Shown piece after piece: positions 21,550 through 33,788 of a DNA stretch of 64,000 bases. Made by a program: the position numbers and the translations under genes. The DNA lies in NCBI RefSeq assembly GCF_027172205.1, contig NC_070614.1, forward strand, positions 49,850,001-49,914,000. Direction: 5' to 3'. Origin of the DNA: Podarcis raffonei (lineage: Eukaryota > Chordata > Lepidosauria > Squamata > Lacertidae). Each line of letters opens with the position of its first letter. Within the stretch, counting starts at the first letter, position 1. The notes under the pieces were generated by a model. It was not told the DNA's origin and did not search any database. It saw only the letters and a program-made list of their open reading frames with translations.

Positions 21550-22640
21550 CCCCCCCCCCTTACATCTAAAATAGTTTTCCTCTTTTTGTATGCTACATGT
21601 TTGTTTAGATTTGTTTTAAATATAGTGCAGGGCAGGGAAGGAAACTGGTGTGTGAGGAGAAAATCTAGGCTCAGGTATATATTTTGTGCGCGTGAGTATG
21701 TGTCTTTAATAGGAGTTCCTAATCCTATGCTCTTCTACCACCTCACTGAGGACTAGATCCCTGTCAGCCCTCCATTTCCAGTGTTTCCCCTGCACAGTGT
21801 GTATGATCGGGTAGTTTCTGAGCACATACAGAGTCCCATTTCCTTCCCAGTGATCCAGACTTTCACCATTTTAATAAATGGTGGAAATGCCAGACCCGGA
21901 GCGATGCGCTCTGAAAACCACGTCAACCTGCTAAGAGTCTGCATGTAGACGTGTCTTAAAAGCTGACTTGGCTAAGTTGTACCAATTTCACACAATGCAC
22001 ACACAGCCTGTGGAACTCTCTGTACCAGGATGTTGTTCAGTGTTAGCATAATTGGGCTTTAATTATTTTTTTTTAGAAAACCCAGCCCGTGATATACATT
22101 GTTTTAATGTTGGTGGCTAATGTTCCACAACCAGTCCCAAAAGCACAGTCCCTGCTGGTTCAAGACAGCTGTGTTGTTTATCAGAAATCAAGCCGCCTCT
22201 CTCTGTCTCCTGCTGGGAAAAGACATTGGCCGAAAGTGGAAGGTCCCAGTTTGGCAATTTTAAGGCAGCTGATGCTCATTCACAAGCAGAGGGGGAAAGG
22301 CAGTCCCATACCACCACCAAAATAATAATAATAATTCTATTTTTTTAAATGGCTTGTTTGTTTTCCCTTCCTTGGCTGGTTGGATTATCTCGAGTCAGGA
22401 ATTATACATTCCTCTTTCTCCTCCTCCTCCTCCTCCTCCTGGCCTAAAATACTCCAGAGAGCGATTGTGAGGATAATGGGGTGCAGAAAACCCCCCTAAA
22501 CTTCATGGAGGCGGGACAAACGCACTCCACAACCTCTCATTTTGAAAAGCAACACCAGCTGGAAAACTGCACAAAGTTTGAGGTGCATTAGACAGCTGCA
22601 GAAATTGGTGCATGCCGCATAGAAGCACGGGGGAGCCCTA
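21550..22640. other. FITM1-PSME1 intergenic stretch, nothing recognised
   Basis: No exon, RNA gene or clear transposon seen. Short AAT and CCT microsatellites lie at 22318-22335 and 22410-22440. Confidence 0.4.
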
Positions 22641-22649
22641 CCCTCGGGA

Positions 22650-22830
22650 GGCAGTGTGGGCTAGTGGTCGGATCGGGCTGTGCCAAACGGCCGGAGAAAC
22701 CGATTCAAACCCCGCACCTTCCAGTCCTCCTCTTTCGGGCTAACCTACCTCACAGGGCTGCAGTGAGGATCAAATGAAAGCAGAAGACAGAAGAACCATG
22801 TTTGCAGGCCTGAACTCCTTGGGGGGTGTA
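22650..22830 (+). mobile_element. tRNA-derived SINE, Sauria-like, degenerate
   Basis: GGCAGTGTGGGCTAGTGGTC head and a CCTACCTCACAGGGCTG middle resemble the better preserved copy at 38668-38868. Confidence 0.5.
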
Positions 22831-22977
22831 GGTGTATTAAAAAGTCATTTTTTAAAAAGCGTAAAATATATTCCCTCCTGGCATTCTTACACAGGATTGG
22901 GGGGGCACCTTCCCGTTTCACAGTGCAACCTCTAGGCAAGTTCTGCGCCCCACCCTCATCCCCTTTCTTTTTAAGAA

Positions 22978-23380
22978 ATTAATAATTATAATAATTTTTA
23001 TTTATACCCCGCCCTCCCCAGCCAAGGCTGGGCTCAGGGCGGCTAACAAGGAATAATAAAAACAATTTGAATGATTACAACTTAAAAACAAAATTAAAAT
23101 ACAACATTAAAATATTGAAACATTAAATTATTAAAATGTAGCCTCATCGCAGGAGGAGAAAGGAAAAGAAAAAAGAGGGGGAGGGAATCAAATTGGCTCC
23201 AAGCCAAAGGCCAGGCAGAACAACTCTGTCTTACGGGCCCTGCGGCAAGAAATCAGATCCTGCAGGGCCCTGGTCTCATGAGGCAGAGCGTTCCACCAGG
23301 CCGGAGCCAGAGTTGAAAAGGCCCTGGCTCTGGTTGAAGCCAATCTAACTTCCAATCTAACTTTAAATTGCTTTAAATAT
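22978..23380 (-). mobile_element. L2-like LINE 3' end, second family
   Basis: Tail TTTATTTATACCCCGCCCTC then GCTGGGCTCAGGGCGGCTAA, continuing into a C-terminal coding remnant. Near-identical architecture at 30765-31252. Antisense to PSME1. Confidence 0.65.
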
Positions 23381-23489
23381 ATATATATATTAGCCCATCA
23401 AGCATTGCTTGCACTGGTTGGCAGCATCTCAGTGTTTCAGTTGACGACTGAACTTCAGGGGTCCACCTGCATGCCCAGCAGATGCTCCA

Positions 23490-23545
23490 ATAATATTATT
23501 ATAATAATTTTACTATTTATACCCCGCCCATCCGGGTGGCTTTCC
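23490..23545 (-). repeat. L2-like LINE tail fragment next to PSME1 promoter
   Basis: AATAATTTTACTATTTATACC then CCGCCCATCCGGGTGG. It abuts the GC-rich PSME1 upstream region. Confidence 0.5.
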
Positions 23546-23549
23546 CCAA

Positions 23550-23918
23550 AACGAGCCTTGCTGCCGGCTGAGTTTCTTCGAACTCCGGGCCGGAGATGCA
23601 ACAGGCAGCGCTGCTTGAGAAGAAGGAGGAGAAGCTGCCCCTGTTGAATGGCCGCCTGCCGGGGCCTCCCGCGCCTCCCCTCCCAACGCTGGGAAGTCCC
23701 TGCCTCCTCCTCCTCCGCGCAGGTTACATCTCCCCATTTCTCCTCCCCTTCCCTTTCATTTTCGCTTTGATGCATGACTTGCCCCGGACGCTCCCAGCCT
23801 CCCGCGCCCTCTTTGCAACTTCGCCTCCCGGGGTTTTTTTGGGGTTCGGCCCTTCGCTGTTGCAACCCCAAAAGCCGCCACTCGCCACTCCGGTTTTGCG
23901 CAGCCTGAACCCGACGCC
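23550..23918 (+). promoter_or_regulatory. PSME1 promoter and 5' UTR region
   Basis: GC-rich, TATA-less stretch directly upstream of the PSME1 start. It contains the ISRE-type element listed separately. The transcription start is probably within the last 150 bp, but no signal fixes it. Confidence 0.6.
23754..23763 (-). promoter_or_regulatory. ISRE/IRF element upstream of PSME1
   Basis: Reverse complement reads GCGAAAATGAAAGGG, matching GAAANNGAAA. It lies 156 to 165 nt before the PSME1 ATG. PA28 subunits are interferon-induced in mammals, so conserved regulation is a reasonable inference. Confidence 0.65.
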
Positions 23919-26805
23919 ATGGCTACTTTGGAGGTTTCCCCGGAGTGCGAGGCGAAGGTAAAAGTGGAATAAATTGGGGGGGGGGTTCATGGAGAGGCTG
24001 GTGTGTTTGTGGGGGTCTCAATTTTAGGGGTGTGTTTTTTTAAAGGGGGGACTACAAGAGCAGAGTCAGAATCTGCCCGCAGGAAGCCTCCTGTCGCTTT
24101 TCAGAACGCGGCAGGCGGAAATCCAACAGGTGTCCCCCTCACTTTCGCTTTTTTGCGGGGGAGGCCTGGGAAGAAAGAAAGTTCTCAGTTGGGGTTTCTA
24201 ACCTGCCCTTCTTAGGCAATGACACCTTTGCCCTGTCTAATGGAGACGGGGGGGGGGGCTCTAGGGGGGTTGCCTGGAGTGGGGAGCGCAGTGGGGAGAG
24301 ATTTGGGGGTACTTAAAATCCGAATTGGGAAGGACATTTGAGTCCTGTCCCGGAACAACACGCAGGACGGCAGCTTTGGAGGAAGGGGAAAAGGCGGGTT
24401 GGTCTGGATGGCGGAGCTTGGCACCTGTGCGGGAACCGGCACCCAGTTTTTTAATTTTATTTTTTAATAAATTTGTTATTATATTTTCCACAACGACAAC
24501 ACAAACCACAAAGCAAAATGATACACAAAAACAGAAAAAGGGAAAAAAGGGAACAATAAACAGATAAACAATAACAACAAACTTAATTCTTCACCAATCT
24601 TGGTTGACTTCCTCAAAACCCTCCCTTCTGAGTTTCCTTGTAATTAAAAGTAGCAGCTTTCCAATATCATTATTAAACCAAAACAATTTCCAATTATAGC
24701 CCATCTTATTCACTTTTCTGAACATTCTAAATCCCATTTATTTAATTATAACGTCGTTTAATCCTAGGCCGATTTGTTTCTTTCAAGTAATTTCTAATTT
24801 TTTATATTACAATATTTATTCAAATAGTCCTTAAATTTCCCCGGCACCCTGTTTTCTGCCTCGTCAGGCGGCAGACCGAGCGGTGAGGCCAACAGGTGCA
24901 CAGGGAGATCGGGTGACACTGCCCCAGAGGGCCTGGCGTGGGGCCCAGATGCGTCTGGCCATTGTCCTGACTGTACATTTTTTTGATCCATAGTTTCATT
25001 TTTTTCTCTTTTTCCGCTGTGCAGGTGAACTCCTTCAAGAAGGAGCTGTGTACCCAGGTAAGAGGCTCGCAAGTGTCTTTTTTTTCTTTACTATTCCCCC
25101 CCAGCACCCCCAAAACCCTGTGGCTTTTACTACAGAGGCACCCCCAAAGCTTATTCCTTTAGGAAGGCGAATAGGCAAGGCTAAACCAAACTGGATGTCT
25201 GCCCCAGTGCCTACCTCTCTGCTGACATGGTTGAACCTCTCACATAGCCACTGAGCACGTGCAGAGTGCAATTCCCACACGCTTGGGATTTTGGGGGCCA
25301 CATTCCCGTTTCAAAGTGTGTAACCTCTAGGCAAGTTCTGAGCCCCGCTGCCATATCTTTCATTTTACATTCCATTTTTAAAAAAAACATTTTAAATTGA
25401 TTTTCAGTGGTTTAACATAGAATTAAAGCAGAAGAAGGAGCTAAAACCATCTTTGGTACGTTTCGATTTCTGAACGGTTCTGCTTTGGATTTTGCCACAA
25501 AACTGCACAAGATTCTAGTCCCTTTCGAGTAAACAGAGATCAGCCACCATAATACCGGATATAAGCTTTGCTGCTAAGATTTTAGGGCTCCACAGAGTGG
25601 AGCTGCTTTCTGTGACTGCATTTTATTTTATTTTTGACGGTTGAGCGAATGTGCATCTGTTTCCCTCCCCCCTTCTCTTTTAATCTGCCAGAGTTTTCAT
25701 TCCAATTGTCCTCCAATATTTCTCTTGTCTAAGGCCTTTTTCTCACTCCTCCACAATCTCTATCTTCCCCAAGGCTGAAGAACTTGTTGCCAGACGCTTC
25801 CCAGAAAAGATTGTGGAGCTCAGTAATTTTCTCAAGGTAAAACTTCCTTGCGGGTTTTGGAATGCAGGGGGGGCGGGGGGTTGCAAGTGGTTTTCTGCAG
25901 CCAGCATTTAAAACAAAAATAGGAAATTGCAAAGGGAATTGTTGCAAATGATCAGCTGAGATTCCCCCCCCCCCCCCCAAGATTTGGGAGAACCAAATGC
26001 GATTTTGGACACTACAGAGTTAACGGTTCTGAAATCTAAAGGGCTTGGATTGGAACAATGTGAGGGAAGACAAGAAAAAAAATCAGAATGGTGTTATACA
26101 ATTTTATGAAGGGGTCAAAACTAATATTTGGAACGGAGGAATGCTTGCTACGGAAAGGCGGGGCTTAAATTGACTCCAGGTTGCAATTCTAGACATGCTT
26201 TTGTTGCAAACAAAAATTGCCCTTTTCCCTTATGGGGTATCCAAGAGCCCATATAGAGTCCTTACATAGGTTCCCTATTGGTAGGAGAGAATAACAGAGG
26301 CCAACCAGAGAATATCGAGAAGCAAAGCCGCTAGTAAGCCTGATCTTTATTGATCTGTTGCAACAGGGTGCTCCCCTGACCCGCAGGAGAGAGGAGGGAC
26401 CCAGAAAAATGGCATGCAAGGCCTTATAAAGACTTTTGAAATTCCCATCCTGTAGATCAAGACCACCCCCAGAAAGTTTTGTGAGGAGTATTATTGGAAG
26501 TATTGCAAAAATGGAGAAGGGGGAGGATGATTTGTTAAGAGATGTAAAGGCAATATAAAGTTAAGAAATGCATAAGAAGTGGTTAAAACGGTGGATCATC
26601 AGAGGTGCTGATGGAAGTCTAAAAAGATTGTATAAGTGATAAGTTTTGTGGTACATTTTATAATTTATATGTTAAAATCAATAAAAATTATATATAATAA
26701 TAATAATAATAGTAGTAGTAGTAGTAATATCTATCTACTACCCCGCTGCAAGACTCGGATATTAGGGGCAGCAACGAGAAGTGGGGAATTGCAAAGCCTG
26801 TTCCT

Positions 26806-26846
<41 letters not shown>

Positions 26847-29800
26847 TCTTTCCCCTCCACCCAGTCCCCCGAACTGAATGTCTCGGACCTGATTTCGCTC
26901 CGCGTTGAGTTGGACATCCCTATCCCTGACCCCAAGAAGGACGAGGAGCGTCGCAAGCAGCGGGAGGTGAGTGGGGCAGGGGATTTGGGTCATATCTGTC
27001 AACCGTCCCTTATTTGGCGGGAAAGTCCCTTATCCCAGCGCTGTGTCCCGCTGCTGTCCCTTATTGATGATGTCCCTTAAATTTCCCGGGTTTCAAAGGA
27101 AGCAGCTCCTCTCCCTCCCTCCCTGCCGGCCAGGGAGGAGGGAGGATCCAAATGTGTTGCTTGGCTGCGTTGCTCACCCAATAAGGAGTCTAAGAACGAC
27201 TGGGGGGGGTGGAGCTTACATGCCTTGTGCCGATCAAATCGGCCGCGTTGCCTGGGGACTCACCTTTGCTCAGCGCTTCCCAGCGGAGAGGTGACAGTGG
27301 TTTCCCTTGCTGCATCCCCTTTGCCGGGTTGCTGCGCTGTGGGAACCACCGCTTGAGGCTTCGTTTGGCTGCTGGCTGGGCTTTCTGCCTTTGGCTTGGA
27401 GGGGCTCAGAAGTCGAACCTCCCTGTGCTCTGAAAATCCCTTATTTTGGCTGCTGATCCCTTATTTTCGAGGCTGCTGGTCCCTTATGTTCAAATCTGTA
27501 AGTTGACAGCTATGATTTGGGTTGGGGGTCTGGACCTCGAGATTGTGGGGCAGCAACAGATCAGATCCCAGCAAATCACAGATTCCCCCTGTTTCTGGTC
27601 CTACACGGAAGCTCTTTCCGTGTGCAGCATTTTTACTGCGTTCAAAACCTACGTGTCTCAAACCTTCACCTCCCTGCCTCCGTTTTTCCTGCTCTCATAA
27701 CAACCCGGTGAGGCTGATCAACCTCAATCCTTCATCTCCAGAGGTGGTGCCACTTTTCGCCCTAGTTTCCCACATCCAGATTATATTTTATTTTTTTGCG
27801 CAACTGGACTATCCCAGTTGAGAGGGCGGTTGTGGGTGGGTGACCTCAATATTACGCCTCTCCTTTAATTCGTACCTTCCTCTCTTGCCCGGAGGACTGG
27901 AAGGAGCCGATCTTAACAGCTGCAATTCCTTCCTTCCTTGCTAAGCAGTGCTTTGAATTTAGTCCTCCCTGCCCCAGGGGCTGTGGGGGTATTTATATCT
28001 CTGCCTTCCCCATTCCTTTTGTCACAAAGAGCATAATCTCTAGGTAGATCAACCATCCCTGTAATTACGTTTCATTGGGTGTCTTCTAGTGTGTGTTAGT
28101 GACCTCCCCTTTGTTGCTGGGCTTAAATTAAGATTTTTTGCTTCTGCCAACGCTGTCGTTCTCTGTTCAGGCGATCCGAAGGGAAGTTATAATAATTTAT
28201 AATAATAATAATTTATTATTTATACCCCGCCCATCTGGCTGGGCTTCCCCATCCACTCTGGGCAGCTTCCAACAAAATATTAAAATACTGTAATACATCA
28301 AACATTACAGTTGGGACGTGTTCTTGAGAAAGAGAGGGATATATTTCCTTTTCTTTCTTCCACCCAAGGAAATCAGTAAACTCTCAGGCAACAGGGAAAC
28401 AGTTGTGGGCTGGCGGGTGACGGGTTCGGATTCCGCAACCTGTGATGGGCTGGAGAAGGACCTTTTCTCTCCGTTCTGTTGCTAAAAAGAAGGAGGAAGT
28501 TCAGTTTCTGTGGCCACATTCGCACCATGCCCTGTGGTATCACAGCCATGGCTTCCCCCAAAGCATTCTGGGAGTTGTAGTTTGTTTGGGGTTTGTTAAG
28601 GGTGCTGAGTGACTCCTGTTTCCCACGCACAGCTGCAATTTCCAGTCTTGTCGCTCTTCACAAGGAACTCTGGGAATTGTAGTTCTGTGAGGGGAATGGG
28701 GTGCATGTCTACTAACAGCTCTCAGCGCCCTTAGCAGACTACAACTCCCAGAATTCTTTGGGAGGGGAGCCATGACAGTTTGGTATAGCTCTTAACATGT
28801 CAACCTGCATCCTCTGGCGTTTCCTACAAGGGAATGTGGCCTTCAGGCTGAAAAAAGTCACCCCTCTATGCTGGGGTAGCTCAGTCGGTGCAGCGCGAGT
28901 CTCTTGACTTCGGGGTTACGGGTTCGAATCCCGTGTTGGACAAATTATTCCTGCGTCGCAGGGGGTTGGACTGGATGACCCTCGGGATCCCTTCCAACGC
29001 TTTGCGTACTGGTGGGTGGCTCTCTTTCTGCCTTCCCCTTGTGCATTTTGTGATCGCGTTCCTTTATTCCCGCGCAGAAAGAAGAGAAGGATTCCAAAAA
29101 GGAAGAGAAGGACTCGAAAAAGTCGGAGGATGAGGATAAAGGTGTGCAGGATTCTCTGTGACGTCTGGCAGGGAGACGTTTCGAAGCCTTTCCATGGAAA
29201 TGGGGTGGTGAAATGAGAGGTGTCCCGCCTTGAATTGTCCCAGCAGGCCGCATTCTGCAATGTTTTACTAGCCAGGCCCCGTCCGCACTGTGCGTTTAAA
29301 GCATTGCTGCCCCACTTTGAACAGCCGCAAAGGATTCTGGGAACTGTAGTTTGTTCAGGGCACTTAGGAGCCCCCGTTCCCCTTCACAGAGGGGTTTCAC
29401 GGTCAACCCACCTTCCCAGGGAACTCTGGGAAATAGCAGCTCTCTGAGGGAAATGTTTTTAAATTTATTTTATTCATTAAATTTGCTATTTTATCAAATA
29501 GAGGCGGTGGCCTTGGACAATAGGCCTCCGTTGAAAGATGAGGCTAACGATAAAAAAGAATGTTTATATTACAGTATAATGAGAAGGATGGGGAGAATGA
29601 ACACTTTTATTGTGTAAATAATGTTATCTTGTCTTTTCTTCTTTTTTTATTTTGTGTCTTGGTTATTTCTTTATTTTTCCCCCTTTTCCTTTTTTTATTA
29701 CTTTATAAATTTTCTATTTACTACCTATTTTATTTTATACCTACTTGCTACCTATTCTATTTACTAAATATTTCTATTTACTACTATTTACTATTTTCTT

Positions 29801-30728
29801 TTTCTTGATATGTAAAGTGATAGCACATAATGTTTGTATAGATATGTAAATTTTCAATCAATAAAGAATAATAAGAAAGAAAGATAACTGGATTGTATCC
29901 AAGTAAACCCAATGAAATGAATGGGCATGGCTGACGTAGCTTCATTCACTTCAGCGGAGAACTTGGTTGGCCACAAGCCACAGTTACCAGCTGAGTACGC
30001 CTGCCCCCAGTCCCATTTAATCAGGAGGCTGTTTTTTTAAATGCAATTACTCATGGCTGGCAGCCATCTTGGAAGAGCTCTGCCCACCTTCCATTTCTTT
30101 TTTACACAAGGGGAAATGTCTCTTCTACTACTGCTTGAGAGGGGAGGCTTATTTCCATGTTTTCCTCTCTTCTAAGATGGCAGCCGTTGACATATGTGCC
30201 ACGCGCCACCTTGAGGCTGTGATGCCTCTGACGTTCTCTTCCTCCTTCTCCCCCCAGCGCCCCCCTGCGGTCCAGTTTGCCACAACGAGAAGATCACCGC
30301 CCTGCTGAACCGCGTGAAGCCCGAAATCCAGGGCACGAAGGAGAAGCTGAACTTGGTCAGTGGTCCGGAGGAAACGGGTCTCATTCTCGCCCCTTTGCAC
30401 AACCAGATCTAGCGCCCTGCTTAGTGTTGGAAGGGACCCCAGGGGTCATCTAGCCTAATAATAATAATAATAATAATTGTTAAGTTGTGGGTGAACATAT
30501 CAGACGACACAGCGATTCTTCAAACAGCTCTTGTTTATTCACAGGCCAGAACAGAACTGAACTGAAGGGTTCAGTCAGCCTGCTTATATAGAGCTCCAGT
30601 ACGACGTTACTGTAACAACTTTCTAAAACTATCCAATCACTGAACGTCACTTTCAATCCCTTATTTGCATATGTGGACCTGAACTATTTACAGTATCCCC
30701 CTGCTGGCCCAGGGTGAGAACTTCAGTA

Positions 30729-30761
<33 letters not shown>

Positions 30762-31796
30762 TTTTATTTATACCCAGCCCTCCCCAGCCAAGGCCAGGCT
30801 CAGGGCGGCTAACAAGCAATAATAAAAACAAGTTGAACGAATACAACTTAAAAACAAGATTAAAATACAACATTAAAATATTGAAACATTAAAATACTAA
30901 AATGCAGCCTCATCGCAGGAGGAGAAAGAAAAAAGAAAGAGGGGGAGGGAATCAAATTGGCTCCAAGCCAAAGGCCAGGTGGAACAACTCTGTCTTACAG
31001 GCCCTGTGGAAAGAAATCAGATCCTGCAGGGCCCTGGTCTCATGAGGCAGAGCGTTCCACCAGGCCGGAGCCAGTGTTGAAAAGGCCCTGGCTCTGGTTG
31101 AAGCTAATCTAACTTCCTTAGGGCCCGGGACCACTAGGGTGTTGCTATTTATGGACCTTGAGGCTCTCCATGGGGCATACCGGGAGAGTCCCGTAGGTAC
31201 GAGGGTCATAGGCCGTGAAGGGCTTTAAAGGTCAAAACCAGCACCTTAAACCTTAATTATTAAATTAATAATAATTTATTATTTATACTCCGCCCATCTG
31301 ACTGGGTTTCTCCAGCCACTCTGGGCGGCTTCCAACAGAATATTAAAATACAATAACCTATTAAACATGAATAGCTTCCCTAAACAACCCCTTCAATGCA
31401 GGAATCTTTTGCCCAGTGCAGGGCTCGAACCCACAACCTTGAGATTAAGAGTCTAGATAAATTAACAGGAAGGATTCGAAACCTGCGGGATCAGAGATTC
31501 TTAGAGGACTGGAGTAAATGTATGAACTATTTGAAAAGTAACTGTGATGAACAGGCTACGCTAGTAGGTCTGCCAGAAGTTTTGTAAGGTGGATTATCTG
31601 AAATATTACAAGAAAGACTATGAAAAGAATGATCAGTTAAGGACAATTAAATGCAATATAGAAATTAAAAATGCAGAATAAGTGATAAAGAACGGAAAAT
31701 CGTCAAGAGGTGTTGACAGAAGTCTAAAACATTGTATAAGATGAGAAGATATGTTGTATGACTGTTGGAATTGATGTGTTAAAAAAGTAATAAAAA

Positions 31797-31829
<33 letters not shown>

Positions 31830-32677
31830 GGGAACTTATACTGAGAACTTACGTGCAGTCAAATTGTGTGCGACTGCGTATATGCACAGCGTCGACAAAT
31901 AAATCGATTTAAACTGTGAAAATAGTACCAGAAGAGCAGGGAAATGGCTAGCAATCCTATGAGCCTTTGCACTAAACGTTTGGGCCTTTTCAAGGGGTTC
32001 CAGATGTTTAGAGGGCATTTACAGGCTTCTTAGGAGAAGCACACACCCCTATGCCATTTTAGGTAGACACCCGGTACCCGGGAACATAACCCCTACGGAA
32101 GTGGAGAGGTGCCTGTATTAAATGTATTGTATACCGCCCTTCTAGGGACGCGGGTGGCGCTGTGGGTAAAAGCCTCAGCGCCTAGGGCTTGCCGATCGAA
32201 AGGTCGGCGGTTCGAATCCCCGCGGCGGGGTGCGCTCCCGTCGTTCGGTCCCAGCGCCTGCCAACCTAGCAGTTCGAAAGCACCCCCGGGTGCAAGTAGA
32301 TAAATAGGGACCGCTTACCAGCGGGAAGGTAAACGGCGTTTCCGTGTGCTGTGCTGGCTCGCCAGATGCAGCTTGTCACGCTGGCCACATGACCCGGAAG
32401 TGTCTCCGGACAGCGCTGGCCCCTGGCCTCTTGAATGAGATGGGCGCACAACCCTAGAGTCTGTCAAGACTGGCCCGTACGGGCAGGGGTACCTTTACCT
32501 TAACCTTATATATATATAAAAAGAGATTAAGAGTCTCATTCTCTCTTCCTTCCCTCTCTCCCCAGATCTCTCTGTGGCTACAACTCCTGGTCCCGCGCAT
32601 TGAGGACGGCAATAATTTCGGGGTTGCAGTCCAGGTGAGTTTTGGCTCGCAGGTCTCCCAGCTCTCCCTGAACACCT

Positions 32678-32713
<36 letters not shown>

Positions 32714-33745
32714 GACAGTGTTGAAACAGGAATAGACAGGTCCATGGAGGAGAAGATGGCCAGGGTACCAATAATATAATTATGATGATTCTTCTGAAGA
32801 CCAGTTTCTGGAAACTGCAGGAGAGGAGAACGTTCTTGTTTTCGGGTCCCACTTATGGGTCTCACAGAACGGGAATCTGTTTGGCCGCTGTCAGAACAGG
32901 ATGTTCTGACGTTTGTGTGGTGTAGCGGACTTTTCTCGGCCCAAATGGGATGTTACCTCTAGCCTTTCGCCCACGGCCTGCCTTCAGAAGACCTCCGCTG
33001 TCCTGGGGGCTTTTAAAATGCTGGGGGTCGGCATTCTTAAAATTGGCGATCTTAAAATGCTGGCGGGCGGCAGCGAAGCCTTCACTGCCGACCCCCAGCA
33101 TTTTAAAAGCCCCCGGGACAGCGGAGGTCTTCTGAAGGCAGGCGGTGGGCGAAAGTCTTTGCTCCCCCCCGCCTGCCTTCAAAAGCCGTCCGGGATAGCG
33201 GAGAAACGCGCTGCGCTTCTCCGCTATCCCGGGAAGGCAGGCAGGGGGGAGCAAAGACTTTTGCCCCCCGCCGGCCTTCAGAAGAGGTCCAGGACCTCTT
33301 CTGAAGGCCGGCGGTGGGCGAAAGTCTTTGCTCCCGACGGCCAGCATTTTAAAAGCGATCCGGGATAGCGGGAAAACGCAGCGCGCTTCCCTGCTATCCC
33401 GGACCGCTTTTAAAATATCTGGCGGTGGGGAGCAAAGCCTTTCGGCCCCCGCCGGCCTTCCTGGACCTCTTCTGAAGGCCGGAGGGGGGCGAAAGGCTTT
33501 GCTCCCCACCGCCAGCATTTAAAAGAGGTCCCTGGAGATTTCCCTACGGGCTTTCTTCTTGCGAAGCAAGCCCATAGGGAAATTCGTCTTGCGGAACGAC
33601 TCAAAAACGGAAAACTCTTTCGTCTTGCCAGTTTTTCGTTTTGCGAGGCATTCGTCTTGCAGGGCACCACTGTATGGGCACACTGGTGTATAGCTATGGA
33701 AAGGGGTTTTTGGTGGCAGACCTCAGCAGTGCCGCCCCAAATGAT

Positions 33746-33788
<43 letters not shown>

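Noticed and set aside
28869-28945. Possible tRNA gene
   Set aside because: A- and B-box present but the acceptor stem does not pair and a SINE tail with a CR1-like end follows.
32862-33518. 218-codon antisense frame
   Set aside because: Lies in inverted GC-rich MITE modules; repetitive low-complexity peptide.
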